Below, one piece after another: positions 51,290-61,285 of a DNA stretch of 64,000 bases (positions are counted from its first letter, which is position 1; the number at the start of each line of letters is the position of its first letter). The notes under the pieces are model-generated. The model made no database searches. It was given only the letters and a program-made list of their open reading frames with translations, and was not told where the DNA came from. Origin of the DNA: Pieris napi (Eukaryota > Arthropoda > Insecta > Lepidoptera > Pieridae). A program made the position numbers and the translations under genes. The DNA lies in the NCBI RefSeq assembly GCF_905475465.1, contig NC_062248.1:5084001-5148000 (forward strand). The letters are read 5' to 3'.

Positions 51290-52529
51290 ATGTTTCAAAT
51301 AAAGTTATTAACCAAACCTGCTATAGTAGGTGCTCGATATATGAAACGATTGTCACCGAAAGCTAATACAGCTTTCGATTCATTAAATTACTGTGCTGAC
51401 ATTGTAAGGTATATTAAAACATTATTATCTAAAACTTGTATCTTTTTTATTTCTTACATAATAAACCATTCAACCATGGTACTTCTGTGTTATTTTTTCA
51501 GATAGACAGTATGATTATGAGAACTATTTGGCAACTCTTCTTTTGACAAAAGCTATACGCTCACCAGCATTGGTAATAAGAGCATTCAATGTAGAAGTTG
51601 CAAGAGTGCAAGATCAAACAACTGATCCACAAATAGCAACAATGAGGTTGCAATTTTGGCAAGATTCCCTCAATAAAATATTTCAAAAATCTGTGGACAA
51701 ATCAACAATACCTGCCAATCCTGTTATTCAACAATTGTTTAAAGTATGTTTGCAGGCATATGAATAATCCTATTTAAAATTCATCCAATAACACAAATTA
51801 ATTAAATACACTTTTAGGTTTGTCAAAGTTATAAATTACCCCAAAGGTATTTAGAACGATTAATTACATCTAGAAGCAATATATTAAAAACCAAATACTT
51901 TAGAACAATTGAAGATATAGAGAAGCACTCTGAAAATTCAGTGTCATCAATTTACTATCTACTACTAAGCGTAGCTGGAATAACTAATGTGCATGTAGAT
52001 CATGCTGCCTCACATTTAGGGAAATCTCAAGGACTAGCGAATATACTAAGGTAATTTGTCATATAAATTAATAGCCAAGTCACTACAAATGTTTATAAAT
52101 ATTGCATATTTTCAGGTCCATCCATGTGTCTAACCATCACAAGATGGTAACATTACCAATGGACATTTTAATGAAATATAAAATAAGTCAAGAATCAATA
52201 TTAAGAGGAATTGATAATGAAGCTATGCGTAATGTTGTTTTTGAAGTAGCAAGTAGGGCAAACAGCCATTTGCAAAAAGTATGTACTAAAAAATATGAAT
52301 GTTTTTTATTTGTATAGATAAAGTAATTGTAAAGACATTAATTTTTCAGGCTAGAGCTATAGAAATACCAAAAATTGCAAACCAGATTTTCCTACCAGCA
52401 ATTGGTGTCGAAATTTATCTAACAAAATTGCAGAAAAATCATTTTAACATATATGATACTTCATTACAAAAGAGGAACTCTACTTTACCATTTAGTTTAT
52501 ATTTTAAGAGGCTTCTTAATAAATATTAG
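51290..52529 (+). CDS. NDUFAF6: Mitochondrial complex I assembly factor NDUFAF6 (sicily)
   Basis: Squalene/phytoene-synthase-fold protein needed for early assembly of respiratory complex I in the mitochondrion. Exons 51290-51408, 51506-51743, 51818-52050, 52116-52278 and 52350-52529 join in frame to 310 residues. Family landmarks: NYCADIVRQYDYENYLATLL, RAFNVEVARVQD, MRLQFWQDSLNKIF, VHVDHAASHLGKSQGLANIL, LPMDILMKYKISQESILRG, and the C-terminal LPFSLYFKRLLNKY. The exon 2 acceptor had to be chosen: the first AG (51501) brings a stop into frame with the 51408 donor, while the next AG, five bases on, restores VRQYDYE, which lines up with human LVRKRDYE. Introns 2-5 are short (65-75 bp). AATAAA is at 52746-52751. 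The typical presequence is brief but basic. Confidence 0.93.
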
Positions 52530-52751
52530 GAAAATAATTACAGAAATGTTACATTGGGTTGAATATTATTTTAAAGATGTGTAAAAGCATGTTAGTAATA
52601 TTTTAATCATAATTGATTTGTAAAATTAATTGATTAATCAAGCAAGCAATACTATGTGCATAATTTATTTATTTTCCTTGTATTTTCTAATGTAGATTCT
52701 GTAGAAATAATTTTCGTAAAAAAAAAATAGACAGGTGTTGCAGTGAATAAA

Positions 52752-53716
52752 ACAATTTTAGAAACAATTGCACTTTTACTTTCAAGCCTTATCAATGCAA
52801 TGCAAATTAACAGTCATGAGATTCCAGCAGTTTGGCAACTTGAGTAGCTATAAAATAAGCCTATACATGACAGCTTTCTGATTAATTGTAATGATTAATA
52901 GTATTATTAGAATTATTGATTGAAATTACAATTGTTGTAGTTCCACTACACAAATATTTATGCAAAAGAAATACATTTCTTTAAGTAGCCTACATTTTAT
53001 ATCAAATGGTACTTATTAACAACCATATTGAAGAATGAGATCTTTTTTAAAATATTTTCTATGAATTAGCACATTCATGATATATTGAAATTGGAGCTTT
53101 GGTAATAAAAATATCTTTGGTCATAATTGAAAGAAAATTGATGATTTGTTTTAAAATAATACCAAACTTAGATGTATACCTGTAAGTTTTAGTAGTTTTT
53201 AATGCTTATAATGGTATAATTACACCTTAGGCATGCCGTTCATAAAAAATATAGACCCTGTTTTAATACTAACAAATCATGTGGCAATATTTATAAAGCC
53301 ATTCACTAAAAAGATTCTAAGCAAATCATGTGCCACAGTGGTAGGATTTGTTTATAATTATTTATTGACAATTATAAAACATGTACTTGCATCACTCATT
53401 TACCATTCTCTTGAATTTATCAAATTCAACATTATGTAATATTTAAAGTATTTCATTACTTATAAAATATTGTTGCCTTATCTCCTAATTTTGGGTTCTT
53501 TAGTGTTCAAATTTTGAATATTTCTCATGTTTTTCAGAAATATTTCAGTCCAAATTGCACAGCCAATACATAATAAATAAGGAATGTCTGAGTTACAAAT
53601 AAATTATTCATTACATTAAATTCTTAGCCTATAATAAAAAAAGCTAAATATAAATAAGTACTAGTGTATAATCACATGAGCTTGCCAAAGAAATGCTAGA
53701 AAGATTGTAAAGGATC
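52752..53716. other. Spacer between NDUFAF6 and Paf-AHalpha
   Basis: Convergent 3' regions. A 68-codon open frame at 53233-53439 has no recognisable features and is probably chance. No clear repeat. Confidence 0.4.
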
Positions 53717-54677
53717 TTATTCTGAAGGTGTCAAATCCTTCTCTGGCTCTCCTTCAGATAATATTTGATGCAAGAGATCATGAACTGGCTCGAATGCCTT
53801 CCGACATGCTGCATTTGTGGGTATTAGATAATCATGCATGTCATGGTGACTTATGGTACCATCACTTTGAATAAAACCTTTATCAATGAATACCATATCT
53901 ACTTTCTTCATATGTACCACCTTTTCTTTTAAAAGCTGATTTATTTTAGAATTCTTTTCTCTTAATAAATTAGGATGTTGGCCACGAGGAAGAAGACTCT
54001 GAAATTTTATTTACTTTATATAGTTACTGTTTGTATTACATATAATTAATACACACAATATATACTTACAGGTAAGACTATGTAAACATTAGGATGCTTT
54101 TCTTGTATTGTATGAATAATTTCTAATATACCCTCACAAATTTGTTCTGCTGTATATTCAACATTATTTGTTCCTACATGCAATACAATGACCTGTAAAA
54201 AATTAATTATATCAATCTAGGATAAGATATCATAATATTTAAACATAGAACAATGTATGGCACTGGTATAAAAAATTATAATGCTTACTTTTGGATCAAC
54301 ATGGTCCAGCTCCCCATTTCTAATGCGCCATAACACATTCTGAGTTTGGTCTCTATGAATACTAAAGTTAAGGCAATGTAGTGGAGCAAACCATTGATTC
54401 CACACTTCAGTATGCTCTAAAGCTTGCAATACAGAATCGCCCAGGAAAATGACATCGGCATCTTTTCCTTTCGCATCAGAAAGAAATCTGTTGTGCTAGA
54501 AAAATTATAATCATTATAGTTAATTATGTACATACCATACCACGAAGAAGTTTTGATGTAATTGCTAATAATATCATGATGTCCGTATTAAATTAATACC
54601 TGCAAACTTACAATGCTATTCCACCTTCCATCGCCTTCAGTATCCTGCTGAGGTGTCGCTATGGAACAAGGATTCAT
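53717..54677 (-). CDS. Paf-AHalpha: PAF acetylhydrolase Ib alpha subunit homologue, probably catalytically inactive
   Basis: Homologue of the mammalian PAFAH1B2/B3 subunits that bind the LIS1 dynein regulator. Minus-strand exons 54677-54612, 54495-54289, 54192-54070 and 53998-53717 join in frame to 225 residues, the family length. SGNH-hydrolase blocks: the nucleophile region FLGDSVLQAL keeps Ser, and block III HVGTNN keeps Asn. Block II reads FSIHRDQTQNVLWR where active enzymes have FGIGGDTT. The C-terminal block reads HDMHDYLIPT, with Ile where the mammalian HDMFDFLHLT has the catalytic His. A lipase activity is therefore unlikely. The Drosophila homologue is also described as lacking active-site residues, so this looks like an old insect-wide loss with the LIS1-binding role kept. 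The last residues are acidic. Confidence 0.9.
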
Positions 54678-54984
54678 TTCTCACACGATTTTTATAGGAT
54701 ATATAATATACAAGAAGATTACACGTTAAGGAAATTATGTAAAAATAATAACAAAATATTAGCCTATTTTCGTTCAAGAAACTAAACAAATTACGAACCA
54801 CAGTTTTTTAGTTAAACAAGCACTTAGCACAGGCAGAGCCATAAGTAAAAAGTATAATTTTTAAAAACTTTAACCACAGATATACTTTGTCTCCAAAATC
54901 GTCACAGATAACATGAACGGTGCGAAGTAGACCATAATAAGCATTAAGCAACCAAAACAATAAAAATAAATTTGAAAAGTTTTG
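54678..54984. promoter_or_regulatory. Paf-AHalpha upstream region
   Basis: Roughly 300 bp of unique A+T-rich sequence between the Paf-AHalpha start codon and the repeat cluster on the right. The promoter and 5' UTR should lie here; no motif stands out. Confidence 0.35.
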
Positions 54985-55464
54985 TGTAATATAATATATT
55001 ATAATGTATTGAAATAATTTGTAAACATTCCGACATTTTCTACTTATCTATTGGTTATAAGAGATGTGTGTCACATGTGTCATGTGACATTCTTGTTAAA
55101 AAATCGTTTTTTTTAGTTAAACGATTGTATAATCATCATTGAAATTAACCTAATTTAGTTTTAATAGATTAAAGGGTTCCGAAAATTTGTATTTTCTAAT
55201 TGGTACTTGTATTTAATTGTTTGCAACATTCTGTATTATTTAATTCTTACTAGAATAAAGTGTTTATTTTAATATCCAAAAAGTACCTAAAACTGAATCA
55301 GAGCATCCCACTATCCACGTGGTCTTGTCTGCCCTACCCTTAGAGTGTATATATAAAACGGGATAGGGTAGGTTAGGTTTGGTAAAAAAAAAATCTTTTT
55401 TATTTACACCCCTCAGTCTCCCCCCCCCCCACAATCCCCAGTTAAGGCGACGTTATTCTAAATA
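54985..55464 (-). mobile_element. G-run element, copy B, inverted relative to copy A
   Basis: Reverse-complement relative of 43810-44369. Shared blocks include TCTATTGGTTATAAGAGATG, CCACTATCCACGTGGTCTTG, and a run of 11 C followed by ACAATCCCCA, the counterpart of the G run in copy A. The right end (GTTATTCTAAATAC) matches the terminus of copy A with a few changes. The left end is less certain. Confidence 0.65.
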
Positions 55465-56186
55465 CAAGATGATGATACATATAGACCACAAGCCCATGAA
55501 CAAAAAATACCTGTGAAATGACCCAACCTGAATTACGCTTAGAAGGCTGTTACTATATCTGAAAATAGCTCTGAGCACTATGCCGTCATTTCTGAGCGGT
55601 ACATGTGAGTACGTGAGTGAATGGACTTTCTCAGGTACAATGGGGGAATTTCGACTAATTATTAATGTACGGCTTTGTTATAAGTGTATAGATGATTAAA
55701 AATAAATGTCGAAAAACCTAGTGCCGTACAAAAGTGATGGTGCCGGAAGTCGGTGCAAATTTTTAATTCGACGACAGTTGCAGAAGCAATATAGGTCATT
55801 TATTACTGTACGGCATTTGTGTGATTCCTTTTGGACACATATACAGATACTTTACCCGTAAACGCCGTACATATTCCCAGCGGAGCGGTCGAAAGCCAAG
55901 GGTCGCAACATATGTCTGATTAGCATATAGGTGATGATGATATGAATCAACATAAAATTAAATGATCTTGAGAGTACTTCACAAATAGATAACATTTTCC
56001 AGCATGCCGTACATTTTTTGTGGAACACATAGGTGTATGGGGTAAAATACTTTCCTCAGAAAAGAGTCATTTTCCGGTGACTTTTATCTGTACGGCAATA
56101 ACACAGGTTATTAATACTGTAGACAATCTTCAATAAAAGATAAATGCCGTACACTTTCGATAGTCCGCTACCACCGCCTACCAATA

Positions 56187-56510
56187 CAGGGCGTCCCAAA
56201 GTTATGGGAAATGAAGGGAAAGTACCTTAAATATCGTAGATAGGGTATTTTACTAAAATAAGACTAAAGTCTTATTTTAGTAAAATATTAGGTTTTGGCC
56301 ATTCTTTCGATTGGCATCATAAAAGTAGGGGTGTTTTTTTTTTAATTTAAGCCGGTTCGATTTCCAGATGAGGCAAGTAGTTTTTAAAAAATCTTTGAAT
56401 GCAGAATTACTAACTTTTAAAAATAACATAAAGTCTTCTTTTAGTAAAATACCCTATCTGCGATATTTATGGTACTTTCCCTTCAAGTCTCATAACTTTG
56501 GGACGCCCTG
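56187..56510. mobile_element. Mariner-like MITE nested in the foldback element
   Basis: A 324-bp element with TA on both sides (56185-56186, 56511-56512) and terminal repeats of over 60 bp starting CAGGGCGTCCCAAAGTTATG. The inner ends share TTTAGTAAAATA. A short palindrome (AAGACTAAAGTCTT) lies near 56260. The open frame at 56368-56571 is a shadow of its right arm. Confidence 0.75.
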
Positions 56511-57089
56511 TATTATATTTTTATTTTTGTTAAAAATATTTTTCCTTTACCTCTCTCTGCTGTTACGATAAGGCTGTAAATATACTCAGATATGTACAGT
56601 TATTAATGACCTTAAGGGACACCTCAAACGTCGTCGAAGTTTTTATCAGCTGTAAAGAATAATCTGGAGTAAAATGTACGGCATCTGGTTTTTTTTGTTT
56701 ATTTATATTTGTTACATATAAAATAACAATAATCTTTGAAAATATTACTCCCCATATTACTCTAGGAGCATTTGAAAAGTCATCTAAATTTCGGAAATTT
56801 CATATATTTTTTATCATAATATTTTTATTTGTTACCATTTATAATGAACGGCTATAATGTACAACGGTAATATTTAGTAACATTATGTAAAAAAACAAGT
56901 TGCCGTACATTATTCTCTGATCTTACAGCAGTAAGAACTTGGTAAATCCAGAAATTTCGATAAATATTTAATTACACAAATATTAACTATAATATTTGGA
57001 CGGCATAATTATAAAACATTATTGTCCGTGTTAAATAATATTTTGAACATGTTGCCGTACATTTTACAATGACCTTAGGGTATAGGGTA

Positions 57090-57545
57090 AATCGTCGATG
57101 ACCAATCCCTTTCCGAGCGGCTTGATCCTTTGGCGTTGCGTAGAGATGTGGGGTCTCTCTGCATCTTCTACCGCATTTACCATGGAGAGTGTTCAGAGGA
57201 GTTGTTCGGATTAATACCTGCAGCTGAGTTTCGTCATCGGACGTCGAGGCAGAGTACGAAATTCCACCCGTATCACCTCGACGTCCGCCGTTCCACAACT
57301 GAGCGTTTTTCAAGGTAGTTTTTGCCGCGCACCACCACTTTGTGGAACCAGCTGCCCATTGAGGTATTTCCGAACCAATTCGACTTAGGGTCCTTCAAGA
57401 AAAGAGCGTACCGATTCCTGAAAGGCCGGCAACGCACTCGCGAGCCCTCTGGCATTGAGAGTGTTCATGGGCGGTGGTATCACTTAACATCAGGTGAGCC
57501 TCCTGCCCGTTTGCCCCCTGTTTTATAAAAAAAAAAAAAAAAAAA
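57090..57545 (+). mobile_element. 5'-truncated LINE with poly(A), nested in the foldback element
   Basis: C-terminal part of a LINE polyprotein: RLDPLALRRDVGSLCIFYRI, then YHGECSEELFGLIPAAEFRH, a single in-frame stop at 57319-57321, then FLPRTTTLWNQLPIEVFPNQ and FDLGSFKKRAYRFLKGRQRT. It ends in about 20 A (to 57545). The sequences on either side (GGGTATAGGGTA / GGGTGTAGGGGTA) may be a slightly altered target duplication. Same family as the older LINE at 26020-27420. Confidence 0.85.
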
Positions 57546-58183
57546 TATGGGTGTAGGGGTAGGGTTCCGACCCTTGGCTTTCGACCGCTCCGCTGGAAAT
57601 ATGTACGGCGTTTACGGGTAAAGTATCTGTATATGTGTCCAAAAGGAATCACACAAATGCCGTACAGTAATAAATGACCTATATTGCTTCTGCAACTGTC
57701 GTCGAATTAAAAATTTGCACCGACTTCCGGCACCATCACTTTTGTACGGCACTAGGTTTTTCGACATTTATTTTTAATCATCTATACACTTATAACAAAG
57801 CCGTACATTAATAATTAGTCGAAATTCCCCCATTGTACTTGAGAAAGTCCATTCACTCACGTACTCACATGTACCGCTCAGAAATGACGGCATAGTGCTC
57901 AGAGCTATTTTCAGATATAGTAACAGCCTTCTAAGCGTAATTCAGGTTGGGTCATTTCACAGGTATTTTTTGTTCATGGGCTTGTGGTCTAATATTATGT
58001 ATTAATTTATTCCTAATGGGAAAGGCAAAAGATGTTATAGTATTAGTGGTAAGCTTAGAGTGTTCTGTGGAGTGTGGACTGTGATTAGTATATACCATAC
58101 AGACTAAAGTATATTATATATAAGATATTCTCTTGGTCCATTGTCTTATGTCTAGACTGATAGACTCTAGTAGACGGAGACCT

Positions 58184-61100
58184 GGGGGTCTAGCCAAGAT
58201 GGCTTAACGGTAGTGTATGTAGAAAGTCGAAAACTAAATTTGTATGAAAATGACAGCTCGTGTCGACAGTCGGTAGCCTAGGCCCTAAAGGCGTGAGTCG
58301 GGATACAATAAGCGACGCCATGACAGTGCTACGAAAAGACACACATTAACGCTTACGCTATTCGGTAGCCAACGGCCAATTAATGTTTCGGCAGTGTAGA
58401 AAAAACGGCGTTTCTCCGCCATGTTTTAGCGTGATCTCAAAAGCTGCTGTTTGCAATAATTCAGTACAACTATTGCCATCTTTAATGGCTACTGTTTTAA
58501 AAACATGTCATATTTTGGACGTTTTAACGAAATGGTTTTAATTTGTTATCTGTCTTTTTTTAACGTTCTCGTGTAATTATAATAATTTAAACTAGAGTTA
58601 ATATTTTAAAGTTAAGAGTTTTAGTTTTTCTATGAATCAATGCGAGGATAACATAATAGAGACAGATAAATATGAAAATATCAAGAAAATCAGCAAATTA
58701 GTAGAGGTAAATCCTAGTTATATTGGATACCTTTTATTGATATTTATATTGCATGTAAGTTCATGAAATTGTTCTTTAATTTGAAAAATAGGAACATATA
58801 CCATTTAATATTGCATATATTATGTAATCACAAAGTAAAATGATTGTACATTTTATTTGTATATTTCAGATGAGAAAGCAGTCACTAATGAACATAATTA
58901 GAAGTCCTAAATATATTTTATTGTAATTATAATAGAAGCTGATAATTATATAATGTTGATCAAATAAAGTGGATTTATACTTTATGAACTTTGGAAATAT
59001 AATATCTAGTGAGCAATACTAAGTAATGGTAAGCAGATATTTTCTTTAATTATTTACTAAGTCAATATACTAGAGAAGTTATTATAATATTGTTAATGAA
59101 TGAGAAGTTTGAATTCAAGTCCCTTGGGAGTTACTGACATTGTTTGGTTATTAAAAACTTTAATTGACAATAAGCAGCAAAGTGACAAATTAAATATATT
59201 TTTAAGTTTAGAATTAAGTAAAGAGTTTTAATATTAAAGTTACCTATTGAACAAACCTTGGGCCAATCTTAGTTTAGTTTGTCAGTTTTCTATTTGATCA
59301 AAGTACTAACTAAAATATTTTCTTTTCAGAAAAAGAGAAGCTAATAAGACAACTAAAAATATTAAAAAAAACCAAAGTGTTATATTATGTACCTGAAAAT
59401 AGGGAATGAAGCATTTTATGAATAATGTAAAAAATAAGACAAGCAGCAAGACAAGCTACCTCAAGAACAGGAAACAGTAACTGAAACTATGTTCTTCTAC
59501 ATTTAATCTTAATAAGTTCAGCAGTTTGAATGTTAATGAGACATTATTATAAACAAATTGCATTCGTAGATTTTGGGAAGAATTATATCTTTACAATAAC
59601 TATTATTATTTACATTTGATGTGTTAAGGAAACAATCACTATTTTTTTAATCACCCAGGATGTATTCATAGTAACTGTAGGTATCATAGTAATTTTATGA
59701 AATCATCACAACATTTAACGTTAGGTTTTATGAATTGAACATTTTTTTGTATATAACAGCACACAAACAAGATATTGACATTGCTGCAAACTAACACTTA
59801 CATTTATTAGTTAATTATCTACATATATAAATATGAATACATCTACATTAGGTAGCATTTAATTTGATGCACCTGTGTGTGTTCAGTAGTATTGTTTAAT
59901 AAGTTGTTACATATGCTTATTTTTCTATGTAGACTGCATTAAGGAAGATATTTGGTGCCTTATTTTAATAAAAAATAACCATAACTGAAACATTTTTATT
60001 TTGCTACCTGTTTGTTTAATATGCCTAACTATTAGTAGGTATGGGTCATTCATATATGCATTATCTGTATATTCTTGTAAAATAAACTAATATTGTGAAC
60101 CACTAATGGCTTTTCCTACTAAAGAAGACAGGTAAATTACCAAAAATAAAACTGACAAATACATAACATACAATGTTTATTCATTTCTTACTTAAACAGA
60201 TTTTGCATTTACATATTCACTAGTAGCAAATCACTGATATAACCAAAAGTTAATTGACATGAATATTAACTTAAAATAAGCATCAAACTTAAATTTATAT
60301 CTAAGATGTTGGAGCATCAATATGGAGTCAAAGGTTGATTAAGGGTTATAATTTAAGACTAAGTTTCAATTTTAAAATTTTAATTAATCCCTCTTTTTTT
60401 TAAAATATATTATAAACAATCAACCTTTATGACTCTTAACTTAAACTGAAATTGTTTGATGGACATAAACAGAGATAATTCCAACTAGTAGCAAATCACT
60501 AATAAAATCTACACTTATATAAAAATCTGCTTTCAAATTGACATTAAAAATGTTCAAGCACAAACACCAAACCTAATTAAAGCTTAAATCAAACTCTAAT
60601 TTCAGTGTTCACACTAGTCTACGTTTCTATTGTTTTTAAATTCCTTGGACTTTATCAACTTCTAGACAACCTTATTTTCACTCTTTATTTATCAATCCAC
60701 AGTACTATTTCTATTGTTTCTTCTAAGCGGTAACAAAATATGTTGCTTCTTCATTTTGCAGATTAGTTGTGAGGTCAAAACTCGAATCCTAAAAATATCA
60801 AAGTACTACTAATTATTATTTTATATCGCGATTATGCAATTTCAAAATATTGTATTTATTTGTAGCCTTAAATTTCTGAGAAAACATGAAACAAAACATA
60901 ATTAATTTAAACATGCAATTAAAATTCATATATTCACTTTGCACCTTCCGTAAATTCCACTTAAATCGAAAATTGGTCCAACCTTGCTGACATTCTAATG
61001 TCCCTTTTGCAGCTTCCAATTGCAAATTTACTATAATATTGTAAAGTTTTAACTTCTATTTGTTTATAAAAGTGACATTAGGAATACATTTAATCCAGAG

Positions 61101-61272
61101 ACAATATGACGGAATAAGGTGCTACGAACAGCAGCTCGCATCTACGCTGTCGACTTTGCGGTAGTGTATCGACATGCCTCTTGGCTACGAACGAAGCGTT
61201 TTCGACAGTACAATTACGCAAAAGCGGTAGTGTATGTAGAATACTTTTCGACACCAATATGGCTAGACCCCC
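58184..61272 (+). repeat. 3.09-kb tandem repeat unit, copy 1
   Basis: Begins GGGGGTCTAGCCAAGATGGC and ends ATATGGCTAGACCCCC, so the unit has short terminal inverted repeats (12 bp exact). Inside are conserved blocks: GTCGACAGTCGGTAGCCTAG, AAGAGAAGCTAATAAGACAA and TTTCTTCTAAGCGGTAACAA. The motif GGTAGTGTATGTAGAA occurs near both ends in the same direction. There is no transposase. It could be a non-autonomous DNA element or a segmental duplication containing a small gene. Confidence 0.8.
58632..58926 (+). CDS. Candidate spliced microprotein in repeat copy 1 (hypothetical)
   Basis: Exon 58632-58754 (41 codons) ends at a strong GTAAGT donor. Exon 58870-58926 follows a TATTTCAG acceptor in the same phase and stops after 18 codons, giving 59 residues. 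Residues 31-41 are hydrophobic (IGYLLLIFILH) and could span or dip into a membrane; the ends are charged. AATAAA follows at about 58966. The same two-exon frame is open in copy 2 (61710-61832, 61944-62000), but the differences between copies are three amino-acid changes to one silent change, so there is no sign of selection on the protein. I do not recognise it; it may be chance or a leader exon. Confidence 0.3.
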
Positions 61273-61285
61273 TGGGGGTCTAGCC
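61261..61285. repeat. Perfect palindrome at the junction of the tandem units
   Basis: GGCTAGACCCCC, one T, then GGGGGTCTAGCC: 12-bp perfect arms made by the end of copy 1 meeting the start of copy 2. Confidence 0.85.

Larger units (their letters stand above)
55484..57989. mobile_element. 2.5-kb foldback element with 422-bp terminal inverted repeats
   Basis: The left arm 55484-55905 and right arm 57568-57989 are reverse complements of equal length with, by eye, only about two mismatches. The outer ends are GACCACAAGCCCATGAACAA and its complement, each flanked by TA (55482-55483, 57990-57991), a possible TA target duplication. The octamer GCCGTACA or its complement occurs 14 times, in both arms and the interior. 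There is no transposase frame, so the element is non-autonomous. Near-identity of the arms implies a recent insertion or gene conversion between arms. Two other elements (56187-56510 and 57090-57545) sit inside it. I do not recognise the family. Confidence 0.85.

Noticed and set aside
56368..56571. 67-codon frame
   Set aside because: Lies over the right arm of the nested mariner-like MITE.
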